Positions 33,106 to 45,161 of a DNA stretch of 64,000 bases are shown piece by piece. The position numbers were made by a program, and so were the translations under genes. This DNA is from Ctenosaura bakeri (taxonomy: Eukaryota > Chordata > Lepidosauria > Squamata > Iguanidae). Within the stretch, counting starts at the first letter, position 1. Every line of letters starts with the position of its first letter. Location: NCBI GenBank assembly GCA_948474755.1, contig CAOLHI010001014.1, positions 744,001 to 808,000 on the forward strand, given 5' to 3'. Below the pieces are notes generated by a model. The model was not told the origin of the DNA and searched no databases. It saw only the letters and a list, made by a program, of their open reading frames with translations.

Positions 33106-33267
33106 AGATGGACCTTAAAAAATTATATGGATTGTGTTTGTTTAATAACTAATGTGTTATTTCATGTTTTCTTTTTACCTGTCCCTGTTCTTGCTATTGT
33201 ATTTTATGCTATTATTTTTCAATCCTGCTTTGAAAAACCCAATTAAAAAGCAGACTATTGAAAATGG

Positions 33268-33357
33268 TGGGCAACTTATGGGCTTCCAGATGTTGTTAGA
33301 CTGCCACTCCAATCTGCTGTAGCCAGTGTAGTCAGTGATGAAAGATGCTGGAAGGAG
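33268..33357. repeat. Palindromic 'cagatgttg' interspersed repeat
   Basis: 'gggcaacttatgggcttcca', 'gatgttgttagactgccact' and 'gtagtcagtgatgaaagatg'. One arm of the repeat described at 16,745, in the opposite orientation. Confidence 0.55.
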
Positions 33358-33358
33358 A

Positions 33359-33478
33359 GAAGTGTGACTTGTCCAAGGTCACCCAGTGGGCTTCCATGGG
33401 GATTTGAGCAGGGATTTGAACCCTGGTCTCCCAGTGGCCTGTCCAATACCCAAACTAATACACAATGCTAGTTCTTTA
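33359..33478 (+). mobile_element. SINE 3' fragment
   Basis: Contains only the core and 3' part of the family: 'gtgtgacttgtccaaggtca', 'cccagtgggcttccatgg' and 'gaaccctggtctcccag'. The 5' part is missing. Confidence 0.65.
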
Positions 33479-33479
33479 A

Positions 33480-34055
33480 GAAATAAGAAGGAGAATGAGT
33501 TATGAGCAATGATTTTAGATAATGATGATGACCGTGGTGAGAAAGACAATGACACATTACCTATTGCAATGATTTCTCCACACTTTGGGCAAATGTAGTT
33601 CTTTTAATTTATCCAAACAGTGTGGTCTGTTAAAGCTACAATACAAATGTACATTATTGCTAAAACAAAACACACAACAATGTGATCAGCAGGGTGCAAT
33701 TTAAAAATCAACATGACAGGTGGTAACAATCCATAAAATATGGAAACAAAAATGAAGTTTTGAATTTGCATCTAAACTGCAAAAGAGTCAGTGCATGTTT
33801 CCTTTGTGGGGCAGTGGTATTATTTAGACCACCATAGAAGGGGCCCTCTTCCAGGATGCCACTAGATTAGATTCTAAAAAATGTGCAACTACCAGGCATA
33901 CTGCTGAGGAAGAAGATAAAGGAATCAACGTGACCTTCATCCTACCTAGAATAAACCCATTGAATAGACTGAAAAGAACATTCCATTGGATCTACTGTAG
34001 GCAAGTGTTGGATTTAGTTCATATATTCTAGCTGTAACATTTAAAAAAATAGTTT
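33480..34055. other. Non-coding, nothing recognised
   Basis: AT-rich, with no supported gene or repeat. Confidence 0.4.
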
Positions 34056-34057
34056 TC

Positions 34058-34430
34058 ATAGAATAATAGAGTTGGAAGAGACCACAGGGGCCATCCAGTC
34101 AAACTCCCTGCCATGTAGGAACACACATCAAAGCACGCCCAACAGATGCCCATCCAGCCTCTGCTTAAAAACCTCCAAAGAAGGAGACTCCACCACACTC
34201 TGAGGCAGCAGATTCCACTGCCAGATAGCTCTGACCATCAGGAAGTTCCTCCTAAGGTTCAGGTGGAATCTCTTTTCCTTTAGTTTGAATCCAGTGCTCC
34301 TTGTCCTAGTCCCTAGAGCAGAGGAAACCAGGCCTGTTCCCTCTTCAATATGACATCCTTTCAAATATTTAAACATGGCTATCATGTCCCCTCTTAAACT
34401 TCTTTTCTGCAAACTAAACATAGTCAGCAT
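34058..34430 (-). mobile_element. CR1 LINE, short 3' fragment
   Basis: The plus strand begins 'catagaataatagagttgga', 'agagaccacaggggcc' and ends in the C-terminal coding part. On the minus strand 34,430-34,128 still reads 100 codons ([20 protein letters not shown] ... LDGHLLGVL). Truncated before the RT. Confidence 0.9.
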
Positions 34431-34434
34431 TAAA

Positions 34435-34662
34435 CATACTCTGCATAGCCTGCAAAGTAGCCATGTTAGTTTCTTGCAAAATAAATAGAATGAGGGTCAT
34501 AATTTATATCTTTCTATCCCATTCCATCCCACTCCTGCAACTGTGTAAATATGCTTTGTAATCTGTCTTTAACATCACTCCGTACTGCAACTGAAGAAGT
34601 GAGTTTATATCCATGAAAGCTCATGCTAAAATAAAGATAATTAGTCTTAAAGCTGCTGCTAT
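34435..34662 (+). repeat. Amniote interspersed repeat with 'ccatgaaagctcatgc' tail
   Basis: 'actgcaactgaagaagtgag', 'ttatatccatgaaagctcat' and 'aattagtcttaaagctgctg' match, from memory, a very common amniote repeat 3' end. I cannot assign it to a superfamily with confidence. Confidence 0.5.
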
Positions 34663-36845
34663 ATTACTTTCCCCCCTTCTCCTCCCTTCTTACTCTTTTA
34701 AATAGTTCAGATTATAAAACTCCACGTATTTGAGGTTTTTGATCTCATGTTCAGCATATGGGAAGTCTGGATCCAAGCCACAATGTGATGCTACCCTAGT
34801 TGGGCATCTGGAACAGATTCAGTGCTAGTCAAGTCTGAAATCAAACATTTTGCTCCAGATGATTATGGATCACATTTTAATTGTCATTAAAACCTGGGAT
34901 TTATTTTTCTATGAAGCATTTAGAATTCTGGTCTCTCCATAGACATGCCTACTGCATGTACAAGATACCATCCAGATTGTTTTATTGTAGGTCCTTTCTT
35001 GAATGCTCTTGTAGTTAAAGTTTAACTAATCTTTCCCTTTCTCTGTACAGAGCGAGCACGTTTTGATGTCATTATGAGGATCTTGCTGACAAGACTGTCA
35101 GGTGACTCCAGATAATCAGAACAGCCTCATGAGAGTGACTTGGCCGTAACATCAGCTGATCAGGAAATACTGTGTGAGTGCAGTTTTGGTGTGGCCAAGA
35201 ACCATGGTTTGATAAGACATAAATTAACAGATTGCTTTGGGCACTGCCTTAAACTGGGGCAATTTCCAACATTAGCTAATAGGTTTATGCCTTCAAGTCA
35301 AAGTTAGGAGGAAGATCATGACGATATGATTATATATATCTTCATTTCTGGAGGCCTGTATTACACAGCTGCCAAGCAAGATAAAAAGCTTTTTATGCAA
35401 TAGACATAAGCACTGACAGGGCGAGCTCTACTAGTAGACTTTAGTTGTCAGATTTTTAGTGTTGCGAAAGCACAGCAAATTGTTAGTGAATTAATATCTT
35501 ATTCTTGCTTGTATTTTTACTGCCAAGTAAGGGGATTACCTGCCTCAGGTGTCAACATGACCTGCCTGGATTTGAGGAGTGTACACTTTGATTTGCATAA
35601 ATGAGGTTGGGCAACATTTGCTGCTTCACCCCAGACACCAAAATGTCTAGGGATGGCCCTGAATTATATTGGTCATGCAGGCCAGGAATGGTGGCCCACC
35701 CATTTGGAGAGTGCCTGACTGCAGAAACATCTATGAAAGATAGTCTGTCTGTCTAAGAACAGCAGCAAAAGTAAGATCAGAATGAATCCATACAGGAAAT
35801 AACTGGTCATGCCTGACTGCTAATGAAAAATGCAATGTCCAAAAAAAGCCATACACTGAGTAAATCTCAGAATATGCAGTGGATTAAATGCTGATTCACT
35901 GAAATTACTGAGAGTCCATAAACAGGAAACTGATGTTTTGCCCACAGAGTTTCAGCCTGCTGATTAAGACTGGAAGTCTATCCAAATGCAGCAAATCATA
36001 CACTTTAACCTGTATTCTTTGCCTAAGAAAACCTAGTGAAATTTGTGGGGTTGCCAGAAGCCGACAGGCAGCTTGAAGACACATACACGCACACAAACAC
36101 ACAATCTGAATGGGGTTGCTTGGATTTAGCTGTCAAAGAGTGCTTATTAATGCTTATTTCTCCACCATTCCTTCCACTCCAATATGCTGACCTGTTCCTA
36201 CCATCTGCTGAAAAGTATCATAGACAGGGCCAACAGCTTTCAGCATTGCTCTCAGGAGACCCAGCAGCTTTGTTCTTTTTATGCCTCTCACTTAGCCCTA
36301 CCCTGGAGACTGATCTCTACAACATAACCTTCATTAGTTCTTCAGAACTGTGTAGGTACCTAACCTCCATTGTTGTGTTAAATATGTTTGTATTATAAAA
36401 GACCCCCAAGGAGCTTGTTAAATCACAGATAAAACCTGCAATAATGCATACACCAAAACAAATGTTAGCAACATTTTCACTTTGGAAATTTAATGTACAT
36501 GTAACGATATCATGTATCAAAATCAGATTCATTTAAATGGATGATTCTACAGAGGTGAGATGGTCTCGAATTCACAGTCTAGGTTTTCCCTTGTGATACA
36601 GTTTATTATCTTCGTGGCTGTAATAGGTCTTATTGCTGCTAGAATATTTCAGCTGCTGCAGATTTTGTTTTGCTGTCTGAAAGCTGTATATTTATTTGAT
36701 TTATTTCTGTTCTAGCCTTCTCCACAGAATGGAACTCAAGGCTAAAAAATTAAATACAAATACAACTTAAACATAAAATGAATAAAATTATTACCATGTT
36801 TGAAACACAATTTAACAGTACACCAATAAAGTAAAATACATCACC
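34663..36845. other. Mostly non-coding; one terminal-exon-like segment
   Basis: No recognisable transposable element. The only point of interest is the splice-acceptor-preceded short open frame at 35,051-35,115, listed separately. Confidence 0.4.
35051..35115 (+). other. Possible terminal coding exon (weak)
   Basis: A strong acceptor context (pyrimidine-rich 'ctttccctttctctgtacag', AG at 35,049-35,050) is followed by an open frame RARFDVIMRILLTRLSGDSR with stop TAA at 35,113-35,115. I do not recognise the protein. The sequence is short and could be chance. Confidence 0.2.
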
Positions 36846-37163
36846 TATACCCTCCAATATTTCACAGATAAAAATTGGGACACATGTGACCATGCAATAC
36901 AAGAGCATGGTCAAGATGACAAAAGTATTAATGAGGAACAACACACAAGATAGAAGAGGACAGTTTTGCCTGAGCCTACTGGGAAGGGCAAGGTTCTGCT
37001 CTCTCCTCTCCTTAACTTACTGGGAAACTTAGTGGGAGGAAGAAAGAGAAATGAGGACATTTTAAAAAATGAAACAGCTGGGGGCAAAAAAAAAAAGTAG
37101 GATGACAAAAGATAAATTGGGGGTGTCCCTGCCAAACAGGGGCAGGGTTGTAGGGTGTGCTCT
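36846..37163. mobile_element. CATACC-ended TIR repeat, copy 1 of 4
   Basis: Starts 'taccctccaatatttcacag' and ends 'gtccctgccaaacagggg' plus 'gggttgtagggt'. The left and right ends are approximate inverted copies (TACCCTCCAA / TTGTAGGGT). Same order of internal blocks as 42,523, 55,008 and 56,416. No protein. Confidence 0.65.
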
Positions 37164-37436
37164 ACCCGTCCACTTAAAAGCCACTTCTCCTGCAAGAGAT
37201 ATCAGTCGTCAAAGATCCATCTGAATAAACAGATTATTGCTGGATGTTGATGGAAAGACAACAGATAGGAAGTCTGAAGTCCAGGAATTCTGGAGCCCAG
37301 GAAAAGCCACCAAGAAAGCCCTGTCATGCATCTTTACTAGATGGGCATCCTCTAAAGATCTCAAGTCCTAGACAGGCTTATATTGGAAAATATGGTCTTT
37401 CAGGTAGCTTGAGCTAAGGTTATATTATGCAGTCTT

Positions 37437-37441
37437 TTCCT

Positions 37442-37497
<56 letters not shown>

Positions 37498-37498
37498 T
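37437..37498. repeat. (CTTT)n microsatellite
   Basis: About 15 uninterrupted TTTC/CTTT units. Length and purity suggest it is polymorphic. Confidence 0.97.
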
Positions 37499-39599
37499 TG
37501 GTTATAGCTCATAGTGATCAGGTGAGTATGGAACATCACTGAAATGCTAGTTGCCATAGTCAGGGATACTCAGATTAGTGGGCAAGTGGGATGTGTGATT
37601 AATCTGTGGCTCTTAGATGTACAGAAGGTCTGCCCTTCTGGACAGGCATCACAGTTTTTTGGCCAGTCTTCTTTAGAGAAATACTGATCATATATAAAAC
37701 CAATAATCCTGCAAAATCTCTATTTGCTTTTCTCTTTATGGCCCACTTCTACCTGGCCAAAGTGGACGGGCAATGACTAAATCCAGCTACAAATCTTGCT
37801 GCACAAGTTTAGGACAGAATTGTTTCTGTGACTGACATATTTGGTTTGTGTTAGATACAATTGCCATATTGTTTGATCAACTGTTCAATGGACTGTTATT
37901 TAATATCTTGGTAGGTATGTGTGGATGTCTTATTATAATCTGTTTCTTCCGTTGGTCTATACAGCTGTTTGGGGTTATTTGTGCTTTTTATTTTGTTTTG
38001 TTTTGTGCTCACTGTTATATTTGATCAGTTTTGCTGGAAGCCACCATGAGCCCACTGCCACCAAATGCAGGTAATGGACCAACTCGACACAGCTGTTGCT
38101 CCAGAGGGCAGGACTAGAACTGATGAGTAGAAATTGCAGGGAAGCAGATTTCGACTGTATATTAAAAGAAACCTCCCAGTAGTTTAACCATGCAACAGGC
38201 TGGCTTGGGAGGTGGTAGGCTTTTTTCCCCCTCTGCACATAATTAAGCAAAGACGTGACAACCATCTTTCAGGGATGTTGTAGTTGGAAGATTAAAATAC
38301 TGACTAAGGAGGTTTGTCTAGGTAATCTTCAAGGTCCCCACCAATCCCATATTCTCTGTGATTAGGGCTGACATTTGCTGTTGTTGCAGAATCTCAGGCC
38401 TAGTATTACTGTAATAGACAAAGAAGTTGTATTTTGTCATTGTCTGAGGAAGACCAGCTTTCTGAAACTGTGTTTGACTAGAATTGCCCTGCACTTCCAC
38501 GAAGCGTAACGTGTGAATTATTCATTGTGATCCATTTTATCCAATCAATACGGACATTTTTTCATCAAATAATAAATTATTCATCCCTTATTATCATGCT
38601 CATTATTCAGCCAGTGCCTGTCTTTCATGAGATTACACGCTGAGCCTCACAGTTCTATCCACAGCCTATCACATGGAGCAGAGATACGGGATTCTCTTCC
38701 ATTTGCTTGACTTTATTTTTCTTTCTCGTTCTGTTTGTTAATGGTTTTAGAACAGGCACAGTCAAAAATAACAAAAGGGATTATTCTCTAAGTCAAAAAG
38801 GGAACAAGATAATGAACATTCCCTCCCTAGACGTTAGGTCACAAATGTTCACACTGTTTCATATATAAACAGATAATAAAGAGGGAAGAAATCCATTTCC
38901 TTTTACAGACGCTTATTTTGTGCAGTGTTTAACAAAAGGATGTACTGAATCTTCCTGTTTTTCCTCTGAATTACTCTCTCCTCCAAATCTCCCTCCCAGG
39001 GTTCTCCTTGTCCATTCACAAAACAAAAATCAACATACTTTAAATTGGTACTTTTTTTTTTATTTGAGCTCAAGTTTTTCCTGATCCTCTGTTGCCTCAG
39101 GAGTAATGCTCAGGAGAATAAGGCGTCTGAAGATCTCACGAAAAGTATGCTAGGCTCCTTGCTTTAATCCTTTTTGGGATTACAGGCAGATGGGCACTTT
39201 TTTTTTCCAGGAATCTGGTAGTCTAAGGTGGGATCTCAGTGAGTGAGGCTAGGACCTACGTGAGTCACAATGGACTATCATACCCATGACTTGTCCAAAT
39301 TTGGCAGATGCAGTCCTGACTAATCCTCTGCCATGCCACTTTTTGGATATTCCTTTCACATAAATTCTCTTCATATAAAAAAAAATATCACAGAAGTGTT
39401 TTAGAATAGATTATTCCTCCCTACCTCCCACTTCTATTGTGCTGGTTTCCTATGCACAGATTTTTTTCCTTCTGTGAGGACATAATTCACAAACATGGAA
39501 CATATCCACTCAAAAAATGCACATATACCTACATTCTAATGACATTTGCTTGGGACTGTATCATATGCTTTTTCTTAAGATTTCCTGAGTCAACAGTAG
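37499..39599. other. Non-coding, nothing recognised
   Basis: AT-rich DNA with only short T- and A-runs. No supported exon, RNA gene or classified repeat. Confidence 0.4.
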
Positions 39600-39870
39600 G
39601 TTACCAGATCTCAGGGCCTAGCCTTGAGTCTCCAGTTTTCAGGAATCATCTCTGGGTGGAAGATGAGGGTCCAGATTCTCCAGTTTTGGGGGTCTGAACT
39701 CTGGGCAAGGGGAAAGGGCTATGTGTGCAAATCTACAATTCATCTGTCACAACAGCCCCTTCAGCTAAGATTCCTCTCTCATCTTCCAAGCAGGAAAACA
39801 TTAACTCTATGCATCTAAGTTTGACTGACAAGTTGTGGGGTTAATAGTTGATGTATAATTCTTAATGACA
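39600..39870 (+). repeat. Interspersed repeat, copy B (unclassified, pair with 29,048)
   Basis: 'taccagatctcagggcctag', 'ccttgagtctccagtttt', 'tgtgtgcaaatct', 'cagctaagattcc' and 'caagcaggaaaac' match copy A in order. Shorter than copy A, lacking its extra central segment. Confidence 0.55.
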
Positions 39871-40707
39871 TCACCAGAGGTACTACTAAGCCCAGAAAAA
39901 CTTCAGGGCCTATGATGATGGTAACCTTAGGCAGCAACAGCTACCTGTGGATGGTGCATGTATATGAAGATGTTGTAACTTTGTGTCTGATAACAGTACC
40001 TGACCATGAAGTATGCATTCCTAGGGAAGAATAAGCAGTTGCTGGGTGATAACCTTCCTTTAAATATATATATGTATGTGTGTGTGTGTGCGCGCGCAGT
40101 GTTTATGTTTATTGGGCCAGCAATTTTTATGCCAGCTTCACAAGAAGAATCTCAATACAAACTATAAAGGCTTTAAAAAACTAGTCAAAGTCAGGCAAGA
40201 AGCAGATGCAGGTAGACAATGCTTCTAGAGTGACATCTTTCATCACATGATTGACTCATAAGCATCTTGGCATCAGCTATAGGAGTCCTTTAGAGATGGT
40301 TAAGACATTACACACCCACAGAGACCCGATGGCAAGTGTCCCAACTCTTTGGAATTCTGTTGAGTCTAATTCATCTTGTGAGTTAGGACAATGAAGTCAT
40401 AAGTTTCTTTACCCATCACCAGAAAGCATTATTGCTATGGACTGTGGACTGGGAGACTTCCTATTCAAAAGCCCTAAGTATGAGTTGTACTAAATCAGCC
40501 TTCTTCAAGCTAGCATACACATAAACACAAATATATACTGGCTGGGGATTGTGGGAGATGTTGTCCAACACACATGTAGGGCCCCAGGTAAGGGAGTGCT
40601 GTATATGATGATCCATCTAGAAAGCGGAAAACTTGCCACAGGCATTGAGATATCTGCAACATACTTTAGGTTGGTCTAATTTTGTTTTTCACTTATTGTG
40701 TTTTAAA
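39871..40707. other. Non-coding, one short TA/TG/CG tract
   Basis: A mixed dinucleotide run lies at 40,064-40,098. Otherwise no element was recognised. Confidence 0.4.
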
Positions 40708-40709
40708 TA

Positions 40710-41228
40710 CAGTCAGCCCTCCACATTTGCAGGTTTGACTTTCGCAGATTTGATTATTTGTGAGTTTCTCCAACCCCTGCACCCCTCCCCAAGGCACTCC
40801 CTTTCTGTGGGAACCTGTGTTCTTGGTGGCTCTGATCAGGCTGTGCAGTCCTTAAAAAACCCACCTCTGCTCCTCTTCCTCCATCAGCAGCTGTCTGGCC
40901 AACTAAAGATGGCTCACAGGCTGATTTCTCAGCACCACAAACCTTCTCCTGTTGCCCCTGCTACCTGAGTGAGAGAGAGGAAGTATAAGGTCACTGTGCT
41001 GCCCCACCTGCTTTCCCTCTCCTTTCCCTGACCATTTCCGCACTAGGCTGTTATAGCGCTATGATTCCACTTGCAACATCCTATGGAATCCTGGGGTTTG
41101 CAGTTTCGGGAGGGGCCAGTCTTGGCTCCCTTCTGACAGACACACATACATTTTGATATTTGAGATTTTCCCACTTTTGTAAGGGTCCTCCTCCCCTAAC
41201 CCTAGCAAATGTGGAGGAGGGCTGACTG
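40710..41228. mobile_element. TA-flanked TIR DNA element (pogo/mariner-like MITE)
   Basis: Begins CAGTCAGCCCTCCACATTTG and ends with the precise inverse, GCAAATGTGGAGGAGGGCTGACTG apart from one extra base. TA flanks both ends (40,708-40,709 and 41,229-41,230). The left subterminal 'tttgattatttgtgag' and the hairpin near the right end match the elements at 7,397 and 49,198. It is 519 bp with no transposase. Part of a palindromic MITE (41,030-41,125) lies inside it. Confidence 0.85.
41030..41125 (+). mobile_element. Palindromic MITE, left-half fragment
   Basis: 'gaccatttccgcactaggct', 'gttatagcgctatgattcca' and 'catcctatggaatcctgggg' match the left arm of the MITE at 32,633. The right arm is missing. 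It lies inside the TA-flanked element. Confidence 0.75.
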
Positions 41229-41230
41229 TA

Positions 41231-42100
41231 ATTTAAAATATCATAAAAATGCAAGCCCTATAAAGACTTCCATAAAAAAGACTTCCTTTATATACAGAGA
41301 GTTCATATTTTCACAAGAAGTTCTTTAAAACCCATGAGCTTTTAGCTTTAGTAACCTTTTAAAAAGAACTCCTGCCAGATGAGGGCAAATTATGAAAGAA
41401 GATCCAATCTGTCATTAACCGACTGAAAGCAGAGTCTGTGATTCTAACTAAAGTGCACCAAGACTTGTAGACCTAACACGACTCTAGGGAAATGGCATTT
41501 AACCTGCCTGTTCCCCATAGTCATGCGCCAGCACATATGATATATGCATGATTCATGGTGGTGAGACTTTTACATATAGGGCTGCATTAGGGCATGCACA
41601 TGAAAAGACACATGCATTGCTTGGTACTCTCCTGAGGCTGTTTCCATTAAGCAGCCTTATGCTGATTAATCCATTATCAGTACTCAGCTTTAATCAAGAC
41701 TGGGAGGTGCACAAGGTTATAAGCATTAGACAAATTGGCAAGATAATTATTATGGTGCCACTGAAATGTAAAATTGTTCTTTCAGCCTGTGTGTCTTGAC
41801 ATTTTCATTCTCAGACCTTGAAGTGCTTCCTCCAAAAGGATGGCATTCTATGCTCATTTGGCTTATGTATTCTTTTTTGTAACCAGAATAAAGACACCTT
41901 CTCAGCTGCTTAAAAGTAGTCTGCAGGTGTGCGAGTATGGCTTATTTCAGTCCTGATAGTATCCAAGAATGAGAGGGAGCTGGTCCTTTCTGAATCTTGC
42001 TCCTCATCCCAAAATTCTCAATGGCTGCTCTGAAGAAGTTTTTGTTTATAAAGAGAGGATGAGGATGTGGAGTAAGTAAGGGATTGATGCAAATAAACAT
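41231..42100. other. Non-coding, nothing recognised
   Basis: No exon or classified repeat is visible. Confidence 0.4.
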
Positions 42101-42103
42101 TAA

Positions 42104-42492
42104 GGACCTTTCCACAGGACACTGGTGTCCCACATTAGGGACGGGAGAAGTATGGGACCCAGATGATGGTTCTGCATGACATCATCCGTATCCATCCTTC
42201 TCCCACCCCCAGGTTCTTCTTGTCAATGACCAGAGATTGCACTGTCCTCCCAGCACACTTACCTGAGCTGCGGTGGGTCAGCAAGCACAGTGGCCGCAGT
42301 TCTTGCCCCAGCGCATCCTGGGACAGTGCCCTGCTGCACTGTGGAAGGAAGAGGCGTGGCCATCATGCCTGCTCCATTCGTGCAGACTGTCAGTGCAGAG
42401 GTGAGCACTGCTGTCACGCTCTCCTCATGGGATAGACCCTATCAGGATCCCTGTGGGACACCGCTGGTATCCAATAACCTGCAGAAAGGGCC
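42104..42492. mobile_element. Harbinger-like MITE, TAA target duplication
   Basis: Left terminus GGACCTTTCCACAGGACACT, right terminus the inverse (CTGCAGAAAGGGCC). A second pair of inverted blocks, GGTGTCCCAC and GTGGGACACC, lies just inside. Direct TAA repeats flank it (42,101-42,103 and 42,493-42,495). The inner block 'gtggccgcagttcttgcccc', 'agcgcatcctgggacagtgc' is homologous to the elements at 45,187 and 50,530. Confidence 0.82.
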
Positions 42493-42522
42493 TAAGAGAT
42501 TGCAATTAAAACACACACTTAG

Positions 42523-42803
42523 CATACCTTCCAAGGTGTCACAAATGAAAACCAGGACATATGTAATCAAGCAACATCAGAGTATGGCTGTGATAGCAGT
42601 TAACTCTCCTTCTTTCCCCCCACTGAGTTAACTGAGCGCAAACTGTTTTTGCATTGTGAACTCTGTTTCCAGCAATTAAAACAAGTAGAGGACAAAGGGA
42701 GAAGATGAGAGAAACTGTAACATTTTAAAAGTGGTTGGAAAAGTGGGAAAACACAGGATTACTTGGACTGCCCCTGCCAAATTGGAACAGTCTGAGGGTA
42801 TGA
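42523..42803. mobile_element. CATACC-ended TIR repeat, copy 2 of 4
   Basis: Begins CATACCTTCCAAGG and ends CTGAGGGTATG, an inverted pair. The interior shares 'gtcacaaatgaaaaccagga', 'gaggacaaagggagaag' and 'gactgcccctgccaaatt' with the other copies. Confidence 0.7.
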
Positions 42804-45161
42804 CTTGGGCTTTTTCTTGGCTGAACCCTTAGCCAAACTAGACCAAATATTTGAAATGCAAAACCATGTTTCACAGATCAGTTTGTTTGTGTACAGAGGA
42901 TCGGAAGTCAGGATTGAGGCCATGGCTGACAGGGTGAATTAACTCACACTGTAGCCTTGATAACATCCATCTCCCTTTGCAGCTACTGTTTCCCCAGGGA
43001 GGGAAGTTTACTAAGGTCTTCACACAACTCCCCTTTGCTGCACCATGCACTGGAAGATGCTTTTATGGATTACAGTACCCAGAATCTCCCAGCCTGTATG
43101 GTGACCTTTTCATGTCTTCCCACCAGGAGATGGCTATCAAGAAAAAAAATCCCATTGTTAGGATGAAAGGAAGTTATAAAACCATGGAAGAGGAACCCCG
43201 ACTCACCAGGTAGGTTGTTTGTAAGTCAGGTCAGGAAAGTTGGGGCAGCGGCTTGCACAGCCATGCCGGGCTGCCATATTTTCTTCCTGGAGGCCTATGT
43301 GGCTCCATGTGGTCCTAGGGGTAGAGCAGAGGCAGCCAGTGAGTTCAAACTAGTAGTTTGAATTTGTCGGCTGTGGCAAGACCTGGCTGGACTGATCTGG
43401 CTACAGGTTTCACTCCAGTTGGGTAATGGGGTATATATTCCCCTGCCTCCCAAGTGCCCAGCCAATTCACTAGGAGTGTCATCCAACCCACCTACTCTCA
43501 TAGCAGCCAAGGCCTGTTGATGTTATTCTCTGTATTATGTTTATGGCAGTACTAAAAAAGGGCAGTCACAGTGCTGTTCATTCATTTCTATGTATGTGGC
43601 TATTACTGTCACAACTTGTAAATGGTGCTGCTTATTCTCTTGGTGCTGCTTATTTTCTTCCATGTATGTTGCTGTTACCTGTCACAACTTGTAAAGGGGC
43701 AGTGGCAGGGATCCTAGATTGGGGTTTACAGCTACTGGTGTACCCCAGTCATTGGCAAAGTATGGGGGTCCCCTTATGGGATTCAGGGGTGTGGGCAGAG
43801 GCGGTCATACACAGTACAGGAGAGGCACAACTTTCCTGTCTTTTCTGGCAGCAAGGGGCCACAGAGGGCAACATCTCCTGGGTGAGCCTCTCCTGTTGTT
43901 CCAGTGGTTCCAACAGTGGAATGACTGCTGGCACCATCAATCAACAGGTGAGCTGATCAATGCTGGGATCTGGACCCATGCATATGCCAACCAAACCAGC
44001 ACCTGTAGCCAATAAGGTTGTGTCCTATTTTCTTTCCACATTTGGCATCATGTATCCATTCTTTGTAGCAGCACTTGCCCCTCACAATGCAGAACAAAAA
44101 ATAAATCTCTTGCTAACTTTGTACACATGCATTAGGCAATATTTTGTGAATGGCTCTCTGCTGTCCTTAATCAAATAGGTGCTATAAGTGCTCTGGAATA
44201 ACAGTGAGTGGATGATTCTCTTTTTCCATCCAGAAATGATTAATTGTCTGTTAGATAGAAGGGAGAATTACATACATAGCAAGGGAATAGCCCTGAAGCT
44301 TTTGGGTGATTGTAGAACCATGTGTTCTTCTGAATCAGCAAAGAAATATTACACCTCATTTTGGAAGTGTGAAACATTCTGGAATATCTCAATACTTGCA
44401 ACAAAACAACTTCTGAAAGTACTGCATACTTGCCTCTGTTCGTAACGCATGAGTACATTAAGAGCAGGGGTTCTCCAGCAGAACTTGGGAATGGTAGCTT
44501 TTTGTGCAAAAAGCACCTTTCCCAAGCTCTGATAGCAGCAGTTCAGACACATTTCCAAGCCTTTGTCCAGCCTGAAATTTGCTTTGTTCTCAATGTTTCA
44601 TGGTCTGACCCTCAGACACAATTTTTGCTATATAAACCCCTGATTTTGAGAGTTCACGGGCTGATTTTCGAATTTCATCCCGCCTTGCTGTCAGTTTGCA
44701 TGGCAAGTTCCCCTCAACAAATGGCTGTCCTTTGCCTTCAGCTTTCCAGGACTATCAGATCAGGTGTAGTATTCCCCCAAGAACTCCCCAGAACAAAATC
44801 TCTTTCAATTTTCCTTACTCTCTTCTTCAGTAGTTCTTGAATGAATGCATGAGTGTGTGTGTGAGTCATTGTTTGCTTTAATTACTGATAATATAATAAA
44901 AACTTTAACTGAACAACTTGCCTAATTCTTGGCCTGACCTGTTATACATTGGGTTACAAGATCCTCGCTCAGTTACCCTGCCTCTCGTAAGCTAAACAGT
45001 GCTCTGAACTAATTTCCCCACAATTTTGATAGATTTTGGGAATTCCTTTAAGGGAGCCCCAAGCAATCAGGGTAACACACCGAGTTCAGATCATTCTCAG
45101 ATGCCTTAAAAGCTAGGCCATTATGGCAACAGCCCTCTCTTCTCATCTCCCCAACACCGAA
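42804..45161. other. Non-coding; one local tandem duplication
   Basis: No gene is supported. The 139-codon (43,537-43,956) and 136-codon (44,430-44,840) open frames have no recognisable domain. A local duplication at 43,585-43,700 is listed separately. Confidence 0.4.
43585..43700 (+). repeat. Local duplication, period about 73 bp
   Basis: 'ctatgtatgtggctattact', 'gtcacaacttgtaaa' is repeated as 'catgtatgttgctgttacct', 'gtcacaacttgtaaa' 73 bases later, with 'ggtgctgcttatt' doubled between them. Two copies only. Confidence 0.75.

Noticed and set aside
43537..43956. 139-codon frame with a hydrophobic start
   Set aside because: Part of it is created by the local 73-bp duplication. No family is recognisable and there is no supporting signal.
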